From Dichetophora obliterata (taxonomy: Eukaryota > Arthropoda > Insecta > Diptera > Sciomyzidae), in NCBI GenBank assembly GCA_963920525.1, contig OY986435.1, forward strand, positions 171,717,827 through 171,781,826: DNA of 64,000 bases, in the 5' to 3' direction. The notes under the pieces are model-generated. The model did not search any database. It was not told the origin of the DNA and saw only the letters and a list, made by a program, of their open reading frames with translations. The position numbers and the translations under genes are program-made. This document shows, piece by piece, positions 11,760-23,828 of this stretch (the stretch's first letter is position 1; the number at the start of each line of letters is the position of its first letter).

Positions 11760-12660
11760 ACAAAGCAGCAGAAACGTGCTGAGTTTAAGACATAAATACA
11801 ATTGCTGTGTTAGGTACAATAGAAAAGCCAAGAACATACGAGGAAGGAATTGCCACCAGTTGACAAGGATCATTGGGGTTGCGGCAATGAATGACGAAGT
11901 GCATTCTCTACAAACGAATAAAACATGGGTGTTGGTGGAGAAACCTTCAGATCAGAAAGTAATTGATAATAAATGGGTTTAAAAAAAATATCAAACAGAT
12001 GGAAATGTTGAGAGATACATGGCAAGGATTGTTGCCAGAGGTTTCACGCAAGACTATGGAGTGGATTACTACGAAACCTTTAGTCTTGTGGTAAGATTTA
12101 TATCTATACGGGCCATTCTTTCTATAGCAGCTATTGAAAATATGGTGTTAGGACAGTTTGATGTGAAAACAGCATTTTTATATGTTGAGTTGAATGAAGA
12201 TGTCGGTTTCGATGATGGAAGTGGTATGGTATGCAAGCTTATAAAAAGTTTATATGGATTAAAACAGGCATCCCGTTGTTGGAATAAGAAGTTCACAACA
12301 TTCGTTAGGAGATTTAATTTTGTGGCGTGTAAGTCAGATCCATGCGTTTTCGTATGCAACGGGGAAACAAAGGTTATTTTAGCAATCTACGTAGATGATG
12401 GTCTCATTGCAGCTGCATCAGATATTGCAATTAAACCTGTAATCGCATATCCTTACAAGGAGTTTCAAATTAATTTTTTTAAGGCTAAATGTTTTCTTGG
12501 ATTAGAGATCAACAGATTGAAGGATGGTCAATTCATCTTGTACAAACAGCTTATGCAAAGAAAGTACTTCAACGATTTGGTATGGAAGATTGCAGTGGTG
12601 TGTCAACACCTGCTGACTCAAATCAAATCTTGTGCAATTTTTCGGATTCAGAAGAGGTAA
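11760..12660 (+). pseudogene. Copia reverse transcriptase
   Basis: NDEVHSLQTNKTWVLVEKPS leads into RT. The open frame at 12019-12660 has ARIVARGFTQDYGVDYYETF, QFDVKTAFLYVELNEDV, LIKSLYGLKQASRCWNKKF and the catalytic AIYVDDGLIAA. This is the copia RT signature (fdvktAFLyg.l.e, YVDD). It loses frame near 12480, where the 12489 frame takes over. Confidence 0.9.
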
Positions 12661-13321
12661 AATTTCCACATCGTGAAAAAGTAGGAAGCTTGATGTACTT
12701 AGCAGTTTCAACACGGCCTGACATTAGTTTTGCCGTGGGAGTCGCGAGTAGATTTCTTGAGAAACCAACAATGATGCATGTAAATGCGGTAAAGCGAATT
12801 TTAAGATATATAAAAATAACAATTTTCAGCGGTATTTAATGGAACTTGTTGGATATAGTGATGCAGACTACGGAGGGGACACGCAAACCAGGCGATCAAC
12901 TTCAGGGCATGTGTTTTTGCTTGGTTCATCAGTGATAAGTTGGTGTTTCGAGAGGCAAAAGTTAGTGGCTTTATAAACAACGGAATCGGAATATATTAAA
13001 GCTTCTGTTGCAGTGAAAGAGCTTGTGTGGTTAAAACGGCTTTTAGAAGAATTAACTGGAAGGTCTGTTCCAACGATCTTCAATATAGACAATCAAAATA
13101 CCATTCGTCTTATTAAAAACCCTGAATTCCACAAACGGACAAAGCACATTGACATTCGATATCATTTTATTCGGGAGAAATATGAAGAAAAGTTTTTCGA
13201 ACTTAACTTTTTCACAAGCGATGAGCAACTTGCAGATGTATTAACAAAATCACTTCCTAAATGTCATTTTCAGAATCTTTTATATTTATTGAACATTGTT
13301 AAGATTGAAAAACAACTTTAA
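12489..13321 (+). pseudogene. Copia RNase H region and C-terminus
   Basis: Contains [29 protein letters not shown], then a broken segment with [40 protein letters not shown] and a final open stretch 13013-13321 with NQNTIRLIKNPEFHKRTKHI, DIRYHFIREK and LADVLTKSLPKCHF. These are conserved RNase H blocks of copia pol. Stops at 12837 and about 12975 break it. Confidence 0.88.
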
Positions 13322-13343
13322 ATTTGAATTTGTACTTTGGGAG

Positions 13344-13495
13344 TATTGAATAATTTGTTTCAGATGTTTTGATTTCTTTTTCATTTAATATTAATTGAAA
13401 ATTTCGAATAAATGTTCACTTGAAATTATTTCTTTAACAAAAGTAGTCGACAATTTTCTTTCAATAGTTTGCAATTTTAATTTTTTTTTCCAAAA
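13344..13495 (+). repeat. Copia 3' LTR
   Basis: Begins after TTTGGGAG and ends TTCCAAAA. Aligns with the left LTR over its whole length with scattered substitutions. Confidence 0.88.
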
Positions 13496-13500
13496 TCTAA

Positions 13501-14600
13501 ATTATAGACCAATTTCTTAGTTGACCAATATTTCAAAACTTTTTGAAAAAATCGTTAGAGATAAAATGTAAATTGCATTAAAGAACACAATTTGTCCAAA
13601 CCAGTACGGTTTTGTCTCTGGGAGATCTACTACAACGAATCTTAGTATTTTTACAAATTACTGCATCTCTACTTTTGAAGAACGGCTACAACTTGATGTC
13701 ATTTACTCTGATTTATCAAAGGCTTTTGACAAACTATCTCATGATATTTTATTACTCAAGCTCACCAAAGTTGGTTTCCATTCAACTTTAATGTCTTGGT
13801 TGAGGTCATACCTTTCTAATAGAGTTTCACGTGTTGTTATTGACAACATCTATTCATTTCCATTTTTAGCTACTTCAGGGGTACCTCAAGGAATTATACT
13901 TGGCCACTTACTTTTTGTTATTTTTATAAATGATGTTTCTAAATGCTTCAATACTGTGAAATTTTTACTTTATGCTGACGATCTGAAAGTATTCCATAAA
14001 GTTAAAATCATTTAGATGCTACTCGTCTTCAGTCAGATCTCGCTAATGTGTTTTCTTGGTTCAAACTAATTATTATATAGTTATAGTTATTATATAAAGA
14101 TTATCTGAAATTGGTGACTTAGGCGTTATCTTTGATTCTGGGCTCAGTTTTAGTTATCATTTAAATCATATCATTCCCAAGGCCTATTCTCTCCTAGCGT
14201 TTGTTAAGCGCAATAGTGCAGGGTTCTCTGATCCGTACACATTTAAAACTCTATATTCGGCTCTTGTTAGGCTTAGCCCTGAATATGCTTCATTTGTTTG
14301 GTGCCCATTCTATTCTGTGCATATAAACAGATTGGAGCGAGTCCAAAAAAGATTTTTGAAGGTTGCTTTGCGCTCAATTAGTTTTTCTGAATTTCTTCCG
14401 TCCTATAGAGCGCGTCACCTGCTTATTGGGCTATCTTCGCTTGAAGCTAGAAGAACATTACATAGCACTATGATAATTTATGATTTGATTAGTGGCAACA
14501 TTAATTGTGAAAAGTTACTCGAACTAATATCGTTTAACATCCCACAAAACATTACGTAATTCTGATTATTTTTACATTAACTGTCACAGAACAAACTATG
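13501..14600 (+). pseudogene. LINE reverse transcriptase, continuation after copia
   Basis: Resumes with NYRPIS and reads NISKLFEKIVRDKM, NQYGFVSGRSTTTNLSIF, LQLDVIYSDLSKAFDKLSHD, SWLRSYLSNRVSR, ATSGVPQGIILGHLLFVIFI and the catalytic FLLYADDLKVFHK. A damaged segment (14010-14120) follows, then LGDLGVIF-like text and RLERVQKRFLKVAL, PSYRARHLLIGLSSLEARR. All RT blocks are present but at least six stops or frame changes occur. The catalytic aspartates of YADD are intact. Confidence 0.88.
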
Positions 14601-15417
14601 CCATTAATGAGCCAATGAATAGGTCATGAATAGGTCACTTATTGCTTTAAATAGTAAACAGATCAATTGGGTCTGTTCCGGTGAAGTTTTGATTCACCCA
14701 AGAGCGCTGGCCTTCGCTGCCAATCTTGGTAAGTCGAGCTATTTGCATATAACTTTCGGGCAATTTGTGCTCGGGTTATATGCAAACGGAGAAAATAAAA
14801 ATAAGAAGAAAACACCAGTGATTAGTTAGCTTAGATTATATTTACAATATTTATTTCTTACGTGTTGTTAGGCAAATCTTCAATAGGTGAATATTAATAA
14901 TGGCTGCTTCTTATTGCATCAAGTGCATATACATTAAAGTTAAATAAAACTAAATTTATGTTGCTGGCAATCAATTTGTGATTGCTTGCTAATAATCAAT
15001 AAGTGATTATTGAATTCCAATTAGTGGAAATATTTAATTTAATATTGAATTCAACGCGGTTACTCAAAATGAAGTTTTTCTACTTTCCGAAATCAATTTG
15101 TGACGACAAGTTAAAAAAGCAAAAACTCCCTCGTCGGAGAAACCGATCGAGCGACTCGTTCGTGTATCGAGAATCGATACTGGAACGAGTCGATAAAGTA
15201 GTAAGTTAATCTATTACTTTCTTTAACCTTTAGGGTTGCGGCCTAAGCAAATAGAATGTATAATAATAACTTGCTCGATTTCTCTATGCCTAAGGATGCT
15301 TTTCAAAATACAATTAATCTGTTATTAAACGCTAATTAACATTGTACTTATTATATATTTAAGTTGCTTAGTCTGTAAGGATAATTTTCCGTAAAAAAAA
15401 TAATAAATAAATAAATA
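14600..15417 (+). other. LINE 3' UTR and tail
   Basis: No further protein homology. It contains a short inverted repeat TTTGCATATAAC/GTTATATGCAAA (14740-14782) and a strong hairpin at 15150-15194. The text GTTGCTTAGTCTGTAAGG before the TAAATAAATAA tail resembles the tail of the minus-strand LINE, whose end is marked by a plus-strand TTTATTTATTTAC at 18170-18185. It is therefore taken as the LINE 3' end. Confidence 0.55.
15150..15194. repeat. Strong hairpin
   Basis: CGACTCGTTC and GAACGAGTCG pair over 10 bp and enclose GTATCGA/TCGATAC, which also pairs. Lies in the presumed LINE 3' UTR. Confidence 0.7.
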
Positions 15418-15479
15418 ATGGGAGATAGTTCCCTGCTGGATTGCAACACACACAAATAAGGCATTATTTTAACATAGGC

Positions 15480-15720
15480 TTGTTATAGGCGGTAATGTGT
15501 GGTGCTTACATCCAGCATTACCCATAAGTCAGAGGTCAACTACTTACCATCTCCATTGCCCATAACTTTAATGAAGGTCAACTACTTACCTCCAGTATTA
15601 CCTATAAGTCAGAGGGTAACTAATTACCCCTCGTATTACTTGTAAGTCAGAATGTAACTCATTACCTCCAGTAAAACTTATAACTCAAAGAGTAACTACT
15701 TAGCTTTATTACTGCCAAAA
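15480..15720 (+). repeat. Subterminal tandem units, left
   Basis: About five imperfect units of 45-50 bp with CATTACCCATAAGTCAGAGG-like cores. Inverted counterparts at 16980-17245. Confidence 0.7.
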
Positions 15721-16979
15721 AGAGTACTCGTTGTTTTGTGGCAGTTGAAAATATTTTTTTATTAATACATTATGCCTATACACATATAGAATTAAATCAA
15801 AAAATTTTCAAAAAATAAAAAAGTCAAGTTTAATACAAACATTTTAAAAAACTTATAAAAATCATACATTATTAAATTTTTGTATTAAAAAATTACAAAT
15901 TTTTAAATAAATAATAATAAAAAATTAAAACTCATTAAACATCGAAATTACAAATTAAAAAAAGTTAGTCTTATTTTAATGAAGCATTTTGTTTTTAATA
16001 CATTGATTTTTAAAGAAAATAGTTTTATAGTTTTTGAAGCCCTTTTTTTAGTTCTATTTCAAATTTCTCCATCGTATAGTCCTCCTTTAAAAATGCTCCT
16101 GTAATTAAATATATATAATACTAATTTCGAAATAATAAGTTGAAAAAAAAGTAATAACCCAGGAAACTTGAGGCAATTCTTACAACAGAGCATTCGGACT
16201 CCTTTTTTGAGATCTCTGAACTGTCTTTAATGGTTATTTTCCTTCTTTTTTTTATATTATTATTGTTTGTTACGATTCTCAAATTTTCAGAAACTTCTGA
16301 TGAATAACTAGTGTCTGTCGGAGTTGAATTTATTTTTCTTAGCTTCAAAATATATTTTCCTTTTTTTAATAGCTGAGCTAAATTCCGTTTGCCTATGCCC
16401 ATATTATAATAGTAAATATATAATTATTTCTTTTATAAAAATATATAAAAAAAATTGTAATTTAAATTTCCAATCACACTTACTGTATTTATTTTTGTTT
16501 ATATGTTTTGTTTTATATCACTTTGTAATAAAAACTTGATCAACCGAACGCATTGAAATCACTTTGAGCACTAAAGATCTAGAAATTGTACTTTACGCGT
16601 CGAAACCGGTCTCCAAATAGAGCAAAAATGTAATGCGCATTTTTTATTCTCTTATTTGCTGTTGTTGTTGTTTGATTCAAACTCAAAAAAACATGTTTTA
16701 AGTTTGAAAACATGGACTGACATAACAAAAAAAAAACCTATATTTGTTGTTAAATTGTCAGGTATTACAGCTTGGGTTTTTTATTTTCAAATCGTAAGCG
16801 AGTACGTAAAGTTTGTACGGCTGTTGTTGCGGAACATTTTGTTTACAAATTGTTTGTATAAATGTTTGTCAATTATAATTGTTTGTAATAAATTGACATT
16901 ATTTATTTACAAATTGTAAGCGAAGGCGTAATGGAATGTGCTGACAGGATAACTAGTTACTGAGCTAGTTATGGCAGTA

Positions 16980-17245
16980 ATGTCTTCTCATTTCCCCACT
17001 GGGTAGTTACTCTTTGAGTTATAAGTTATACTGGAGTTAATGTGTTACATTCTGACTTACAAGTAATACGAAAAGTAATTAGTTACCCTCTGACTTATAG
17101 GTAATACTGGAGGTAAGTAGGTGACCTCTGACTTATGGGTAATGGAGGTGGTAAGTAATTAACCTCTGACTTATTGGTAATGCTGGATGTTATTTGTTCA
17201 CTTCTGACTTATAAGTAATGCTGGATGTGAATACCACACATTGCC
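16980..17245 (-). repeat. Subterminal tandem units, right
   Basis: Units such as CCTCTGACTTATGGGTAAT repeated about five times, inverted relative to 15480-15720. Confidence 0.7.
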
Positions 17246-17399
17246 GCCAATTACAAGCAAATTTTAAAATAATGCCTTATTTGTGAGTGTTGTAATCAGG
17301 GCTGTGGAGTCGTCAAAAAATATTTGCGACTCCGACTCCAACCGCCGAAATTTTTAAAGTACGACTCCGAATCTGACTCCGACTCCGACTACGACCAAA

Positions 17400-18165
17400 G
17401 ACAAATATAAAAACCTCCTAAATTTAGTCAATTTAAAAAATAAATTCTCAAGAGCAGAATTTTATTTAAATTATTAATTTATTATACACATGTTAATGAA
17501 ATGTCCATTCTATATATTGTATTACTCAACTCATTTTTTACAAAGTTAAACATTGAAAATTTTCTTTCAACCGATGCATTTGAAAATGGAAGAGCCAGTA
17601 ACGAGGAGCTAATTTGCTTATTTTAGGAAATTTAAGTGAAAATAAATAATTGTATATCTGGAGTTCTATTATAGCTATAACAAATATTTACCCCTAAAAT
17701 GTACCCTAAATAAAAAAAATAACCTTAATCTAGGGCAAATTCTCCTAAACTGGCAGCACTGGTTTCCTTTCATGAAAGAATGAATGCAATAATTTTATCA
17801 ATACACATTTCTAACGAAAGAGTGTACATACTATGTAAATACATAGAAAGTATTCACACGATAGAGAAAATATGCAAACAGTAATTGCATTTAAAATGAA
17901 CATGACGACGCTTGCAGCGAAGTTTTTCTTTTTTGCAGTGAATTATCAAAATGGCTTTTACTTGTGAGAGGACGTTAATGCTTTTGTTTGCTTCATTTTC
18001 TTCTTAATCATGAGAAAATGAAAGCACAAGTTTATGAGTGACAATCAGGGTAACTGTTGAAAATTTTGAAAAAGGAGGAAAAAAGCCGTTTTTTCAAAAA
18101 CGAAAAGTCGCTCATTTTTAACGTTTTTATTCAATCAAAAACACAACAAAAATCAACAAAATAAA
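17400..18165. other. hAT interior, no gene
   Basis: AT-rich sequence between the hAT left end and the 3' tail of the minus-strand LINE. No conserved frame. Confidence 0.5.
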
Positions 18166-18954
18166 TCTTTTTTTATTTATTTACTTGATTGCTAAACCTT
18201 AACAGGTTTTATAGCAAATTTAAAATTATAAAATAAGATATTTAATACAATTCAAAAATATAAAGTATGATTTTGAATGAAATAATATATTTTTAACAAA
18301 CTAAAAAGTTTTAATAAATTGCTTAAAGTATATAATTTTATTAAAGTATAAAAAATAATAGAAAAAAAGTTAAGTCAAAATCGATAAAATCAGACAGCAT
18401 AGCAGGGTTGCGTATTCAAAACAAACAAGGTCAAGTTAGCAACAATTTTTGTATACGGCGGAGTCGTGTGACAAACAAGGTCTCATACCCAATAAAACAC
18501 CACTCCAATAGGTATATATATAATATATATCGTTCTGTCTCCCTGAAGCCGGTGAAATCCTGGCTTGACAGGGTGGTTACTCGACAAACTAGGTCAACTT
18601 CACCAAACCAATTTTCATAAAATAAAGAAAACCAGTTGCGAACGCAGGCACCAAGACAAACTAGGTCTTATCGGCCACTCATATTAATATATTACAAATC
18701 GATCTAACGTAGTGTTTCAAGAGGTAAAAAGACACCAAGACACCACGGTACCGTCGACAAGTGTAGTTACAATCATCATGAAGATATGAGGCAACTGAAG
18801 ATCCCAGGTTTAGGTCCATTCAGATTACTTATATGTTTATCCACCAAAATTTTCCATTTTACGCTTAGGTCCATTTATCCAATTAGATTGTTATATTAAT
18901 GTGTTTACAAATCACCAGATGCATCAGATATAAGTTTGAAAGAACTTTACATAA

Positions 18955-20421
18955 TCAACGACGGTACTGCAGGTAATCTATAATTTTATGTTTGATTGAG
19001 TCCATGGATTCACTTAAGGATATAACATCAGATACAAAATTAAAATCACCGCAAGCGCTTCTAAGAGGTTCATTTTGCAAATAATTAGTTCTACAAAAGT
19101 TCATGTGGAGCAACTCAAAAGATCTTCTAGGACGAAGAGGAATATTAAAATATATTTTACTCAATAAATATGGACTGTTTACATAGCCATGTAAAAGTTT
19201 TATAATCCAACAAGCATTTATCATAATTCTCCGATTTTTTAAAGAAGGAAGATTTAAGAGTTGTAACCGATATTCATAAGGTGGTAAGTGAAAATCAGTA
19301 TTACAATAAAGATAGCTTAAGCAAAACAAAAGAAATTGTTTCTGCACTGATTCAATGTCGTCTATGTAACAACCGTATCGTGGACACCAAACAACTGAAG
19401 CGTATTCTAAGATAGGCCGCACTAGGGAAGTGAATAAGGTTTTCGTTATGAAAGGATCATTAAACTCTTTTGCCCAACGTTTAATAAATCCTAAAGTCCT
19501 TTTTGCTCTATTTATTATTTTATTTACATGAATATTAAAGCGTAGTTTAGGATCCATTGTAACTCCAAGATCATTGAAACTATCTAAGGACTCCAATGGA
19601 TAACCACAAATTTTGAAGGTACATTTAATTGGTGGTTTGCGCGAGAAAGACATATGCTTGCATTTCTTCATGTTGAGGTTCATACGGTTCGTTTTGCACC
19701 AGTTATGAAGATGATCTATGTCGGCTTGCAAAAATACAGCGTCATTATCATTTTTAAAAGAAAGGAAGAGTTTGACGTCGTCAGCAAACATTAAGATGCT
19801 GGAATGCATTATGACAGATGGCAAATCGTTTATAAAAAGTAGAAACAGAAGAGGCCCAAGATGACTTCCTTGAGGTACTCCTGAAGTAACAGGAAACTCG
19901 TGTGATTTCTTGAGCTTAAAAAAAACAGATTGTGTTCTATTGCTTAAGTAAGATTCAATCCACTTTACCAACGGTATAGGAAATCCAACAAGATGTAATT
20001 TTAATATCAGTAGTTTGTGATTTACAACGTCAAAAGCTTTGCTAAAATCCGTGTAAATAACATCAGTCTGCATGCCTTTTCCAAAGTTTTCTATAGTTTT
20101 TGATGTAAATTCGAGAAGGTTAGTAACAGTGGATTTTCCAGAAAGGAATCCATGTTGGAAAGGAGACATTAAAGACTTAACGCTATGCGATAGTCGTGAT
20201 GTAACAATTGCCTCTAAAAGTTTAGGCAAACCGCTCAATTTTGCGATGCCACGGTAGTTATCAATTAAAGACCTATTTCCGGATTTATGCAGCGGAATGA
20301 TAAATGAATGCTTCCAGGCTGCAGGAAAATAGCAGGATTTTAATGATGAAGTAAATAGTAAAGAGATTGGAGTTACTAATTCTTCACAGCAGTATTTTAA
20401 TATACATGTTATCAGGACCAA
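18955..20421 (-). pseudogene. LINE ORF2 reverse transcriptase (488 open codons)
   Basis: The open frame includes FPAAWKHSFIIPLHKSGNRS, NYRGIAKLSGLPKLLEAIV, FQHGFLSGKSTVTNLLEFTS, DVIYTDFSKAFDVVNHKLL, VTSGVPQGSHLGPLLFLLFI, the catalytic ILMFADDVKLFLS (FADD), CKTNRMNLNMKKCKHMSFSR and FNDLGVTMDPKLRF. The C-terminal region has EYASVVWCPRYGCYIDDIES and LNLPSLKNRR. All seven RT blocks are intact. The RT copies LINE RNA onto nicked target DNA. It is separated from its endonuclease by frameshifts near 20400 and 20900-21000, so ORF2 as a whole is broken; hence pseudogene. Confidence 0.9.
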
Positions 20422-20884
20422 TTTTACATGATGATTTAATATTTTTTAAAAATGATAAGACTGTGTTTGTGTCAATTATTGGGAAATATATATCCCCAGA
20501 TTGAATATTGAAAGGATAACTTAAATAATCATAGGACGATGATGAATAAGTCGACTTGAAAAAGTCAGCAAAAAGATTGCAAATACTATTATCATTATCA
20601 GACTCAACCGAATTATACTTCATAAAGGAAGGATAGGAATCAATCTTGCGTTTTGTGTTACCAAAGTTCCAGAAGGATTTAGCATCAGATTTGGTGTTTA
20701 ATTTTACTTTTGTTAAGTAGGTATTATAGGATTGTTTGCATAACTGTTGATAACTGTATTTAATCGAGGTATAGCATCCAAAATCGCATATGTTATGTGT
20801 TTTTTGATATTTTTTATAGTATTTAGATTTCAAATTCCTCATTTTTCTTAATTCATTTGTATACCATACCGGACCCGATGTCAA
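20384..20884 (-). pseudogene. LINE ORF2 linker between endonuclease and RT
   Basis: An open frame of 166 codons with GPVWYTNELRKMRNLKSKYY, KSDAKSFWNFGNTKRK and FADFFKSTYS, the usual linker order (PvWyt.eL..l...k...y.k, ...fw.f.......). Its end overlaps the RT frame by 38 bases at a -1/+1 shift. Confidence 0.8.
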
Positions 20885-20994
20885 AGAGGCTTTCCTTTGC
20901 GGAACAGCCTTAAGAAAACAATCATTGAGCGTTCTATTAAACGCAGATACCGCATCATCAATAATCTGAGAAGATAAACTATTTGTATTAATAT

Positions 20995-21835
20995 TTAGAA
21001 AGAATTCCAGTTTATATTAGACAAGTTATTCTTCAAAATCACGTAGTTTGTTTTTTTAAAGTTAAACTCAATAGGTGGTTGAGAATCAGAATACTGCGCA
21101 GATGGTTTTGGAAAATTTAAAATAATTTCTAATGTTGGATGATGAGAATCTTCGGGTGTAACCAGAGGATCTGATTTAGACACAGAAGCGATATTGCTGT
21201 CATCAAAAAAACACCAGATCAAGCAAACGATTATTTTTGTTAAAAATGCAGTTAAGTTGGAATAGCCCTTGGATTGAGAGCTCGTCTAAAAAGTAATTAT
21301 CGGATGAACTTTCAGACGAAGGTAAAAATATTTCAGGAATTTCAGAACAGCAGTTCCAAGAAACGTTTGGCAGGTTAAAATCTCCAGTTATTAAAATATG
21401 ATCATTTGATTGCAGTTTTGAGCAAACTTTATTAATAGAAGCCAAATTTTTGCTATAAACTTCTAAGGTAGAAAGGGGAGGAATATATGAGCATGTAATA
21501 AAAAGGCTCAAGGAACCAAACTTAACATGAACACAACAGAATTCAATGTCCAAGGATTCTGGAATTAATAACTCTTCAGAGAAATGTGTCGCTTTGACTG
21601 CAATCAACACACCCCCACCTTAAGAGCAGATACCAGGAATGGAGTTTCTATCTTTGCGGTATATGTTAAATTTGTTGCACAGAATTTCAGTATTTAGAGT
21701 GTTAGGTTTCAGCCAAGTCTCACTAAAAGCTATTATATTAAAGTGAAGGTTGTGACTCAAAATTAATAAATTATTTAGTTTTGTGTTAATGCCACGAACG
21801 TTTTGGTAAAGGATAAGGAACTGAGAGCAACAATC
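20995..21835 (-). pseudogene. LINE ORF2 endonuclease
   Basis: Reads YQNVRGINTKLNNLLILSHN, IIAFSETWLKPN (catalytic Glu), IYRKDRNSIPG, an in-frame stop near 21620, GGGVLIAVKATHFSEELLIP, FITCSYIPPLSTLEVYSKNL, ILITGDFNLPNVSW and FQLNCIFNKNNRLLDLVF, followed at 21222-20995 by a downstream piece. This is the APE-type endonuclease with GDFN motif. One stop and one frameshift are visible. Confidence 0.85.
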
Positions 21836-22885
21836 TAGTTTTTTTGATTCTTGTTAAAAACCGAAAAAGTAGCCAAGGAAGTTGTAGGCCGAGGTCTAGA
21901 AATAAAATCATGCACCATCGTATTGTCAGGCCAAAACTTTTGATCCAATACCTTGTGAAAAAGATCACCAGGCAAAGATATTTTAAAAGAGGACGTAATT
22001 CGGTCGTATGAAAAATTGAATTTGTAAACAGAGATATTTTTATTTACAACATTTAGCTTAGAGTTTATATAGAATAACACGTCTTCACCGGATGTATCAG
22101 CTGCAAAACGAGAAACAAATATAGATTTTGCAGGCTCAATAATCACAAGTTCTTTATGAACAGGGGCTTTGATACTGCTGTTCGATATTTGTTTCGGTAT
22201 CGCTCCTGTAGAAACCGGAGTAATTTGAGAAGGTGCAGGGACCACATTTGAGGAAATACAAGTTTCAGCATAAGTTTTTTTTTGTGGCAGAAACGCGAGG
22301 AGAATCAGCACTTTCCTCTATGATTGGTATTGCTTCAACAGAAAGAGAAATCTGATCAGCTGACGAAGCGACCTTAGTTGGTGCGATATTATCAGTAATT
22401 TGATCAGTATTGACAGCTCCAATTGATTGATCTTCAAGCTGTATGTTCACATTAGGGAAAACAGTTAAAGTAGAAGGTAGAACAGTATTATTATTGGGCG
22501 ATGGCATGGCTATATCAGTAGTTTTAGCTGAACTACGAAGATTTTTGTTTGAACGTTTACGTTTTGGAGAATTGTAAGCTTCGTCCATAATTTTAAACTT
22601 TTTAAACAAATCTTCGTATTCACTCAGTCTCTCTTGTGCTACCTTTAGATCCTTAGCCACCTCCAAAAAACCTTTCCGAGATTGTCTAATAAGTTTAAAG
22701 ATCTCAACGTTTGTGAACCTGCAATCTTCACATGACCAACGAAGTCCCTTACTTTCGTTGAGTGCATCGAAGATCCTCTCAGTCAACGCTGCACACTTGA
22801 TATGAAAAAGTGAATCACACAACCAGCAAGTAACCAGCCGGTCTGATTCACCTTTTACAGCGCAGTTTCGGAAATTGCAGATCAT
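21835..22885 (-). pseudogene. LINE ORF1 with PHD-type zinc finger
   Basis: Starts at 22885 (MICNFRNCAVKG). The first 55 residues form a PHD-like finger: C..C pairs at CNFRNC, CWLC, H-x2-C in FHIKC and WSCEDC. A coiled-coil-like charged segment follows, then a basic KRKRSN stretch near residue 110. The frame shifts at about 22265-22311 and continues to 21835 with an RRM-like segment (FVSRFAADTSGEDVLFYINS) and KFWPDNTMVHDFISRPRP. In CR1-group LINEs, ORF1 is an RNA-binding chaperone and the PHD-type finger is a family marker. Confidence 0.82.
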
Positions 22886-22989
22886 TTTCAGTTTAATAGT
22901 AAGTTTTGCAATATAGATGAAAGTAAAAGGAGAAAAATGAACTTAAATGCTTTTAATGAAAAATAGTTTATTTTGTTTAAAGACACTGT

Positions 22990-23170
22990 AATGTAGAAAC
23001 TTTGCAGCCCTGATTTTGTAGAACCAACGAATTGAAAGTTTAATAAGCACTAGAGTTTTTGCAGAAGCGTTAAAACAGATGTAAAAAGAAAATACGATAA
23101 TTTGCTCTATAGAAACCTGTTTGCGCTAAAAACAAAACAGGAAGAAGGAAAGAAGCAAATTATAAACAAA
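22990..23170. other. hAT interior between LINE 5' end and MITEs
   Basis: No feature recognised. The LINE 5' boundary lies somewhere in this stretch. Confidence 0.4.
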
Positions 23171-23194
23171 TATACATATATATATATATATATA

Positions 23195-23505
23195 TTAGGG
23201 CGGGTCAAATTCTGGCTCAGCGAAATTCGTAAAATACATGTAATTTCAAGACTTTTTCTCCACTACAGCATATACAAATTCTGAAAAAAAGCTGTGCGGA
23301 CTTTCGTAAATAGATTCATACACATACATTCATACATTCATATTTTATAATTGAGAACAAAATCTATTTACGAAAGTCCGCACAGCTTTTTTTCAGAATT
23401 TGTATATGCTGTAGTGGAGAAAAAGTCTTGAAATTACATGTATTTTACGAATTTCGCTGAGCCAGACCTCCAAAAAATTCGTCCATACAAATTGACCCGC
23501 CCTAA
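23195..23505. mobile_element. Hairpin MITE copy 1 (TTAGGGCGGGTCAA ends)
   Basis: A 311-bp near-perfect palindrome with ends TTAGGGCGGGTCAAATT and AATTGACCCGCCCTAA, inserted in a TA tract (TA target, Tc1/mariner-like). The arms pair over AAAGCTGTGCGGACTTTCGT and onward. The right arm has about 25 extra bases (CTCCAAAAAATTCGTCC region) that the left arm lacks. Confidence 0.9.
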
Positions 23506-23521
23506 TATATATATATATATA
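23506..23521. repeat. TA microsatellite between the two MITEs
   Basis: A pure TA run. Similar runs lie at 23170-23194 and 23833-23862. Confidence 0.9.
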
Positions 23522-23828
23522 TTAGGGCGGGTCAAATTCTGGCTCAGCGAAATTCGTAAAATACATGTAATTTCAAGACTTTTTCTCCACTACAGCATAT
23601 ACAAATTCTGAAAAAAAGCTGTGCGGACTTTCGTAAATAGATTCATACACATACATTCATACATTCATATTTTATAATTGAGAACAAACTCTATTTACGA
23701 AAGTCCGCACAGCTTTTTTTCAGAATTTGTATATGCTGTAGTGGAGAAAAAGTCTTGAAATAACATGTATTTTACGAATTTCGCTGAGCCAGACCTCCAA
23801 AAAATTCGTCCATACAAATTGACCCGCC

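Larger units (their letters stand above)
9236..13495 (+). mobile_element. Copia-type LTR retrotransposon, complete but decayed
   Basis: A 4260-bp element bounded by 153/152-bp LTRs that both begin TATTGAATAATTTGTTTCAG and end TTCCAAAA. A perfect 5-bp TSD, TCTAA, lies at 9231-9235 and 13496-13500. Behind the left LTR is a copia-like primer site and before the right LTR a short purine tract (TTTGGGAG). The order gag, CCHC knuckle, protease, integrase, RT, RNase H is that of Ty1/copia. The LTRs differ at roughly 15-20 positions by eye, so the insertion is not recent. Several stops and frameshifts disable the polyprotein. Confidence 0.92.
5700..15417 (+). mobile_element. Degenerate LINE (CR1/jockey group), split by two later insertions
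   Basis: Pieces of one LINE lie in order on the plus strand: the end of ORF1 (about 5710-5830), endonuclease (5880-6780), the EN-RT linker (6780-6864 and 8671-8940), RT start (8940-9230), RT core and C-terminus (13501-14560), and a 3' UTR ending in an A-rich TAAATAAATAAATAA tail at about 15400-15417. The hAT at 6873-8662 and the copia element at 9236-13495 interrupt it. Removing each insert plus one TSD rejoins the protein in frame (LPWYTK + GLKKLKNLRN, and HDV + NYRPIS). Many stops and frameshifts show an old copy. The motif set (SYIPP, GDFNL, SGVPQG, YADDLK) suits the CR1/jockey group; the exact clade is uncertain. Confidence 0.8.
18168..22990 (-). mobile_element. CR1-like LINE, nearly complete and fairly young
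   Basis: On the minus strand: ORF1 with a PHD-type zinc finger (from 22885), ORF2 endonuclease (from about 21835), linker and a long intact RT (to 18955), then a 3' UTR ending in a (TAAA)-type tail seen on the plus strand as TTTTTTTATTTATTTAC (18168-18185). Only a few frameshifts separate the blocks, so it is much younger than the 5.7-15.4 kb LINE. A PHD-type ORF1 with an APE endonuclease and this RT style is typical of the CR1 group. The exact 5' end is not resolved. Confidence 0.82.

Noticed and set aside
14626..14829. 67-codon frame after the LINE RT
   Set aside because: No motif; its composition changes midway and it contains a short inverted repeat, so it is treated as 3' UTR.
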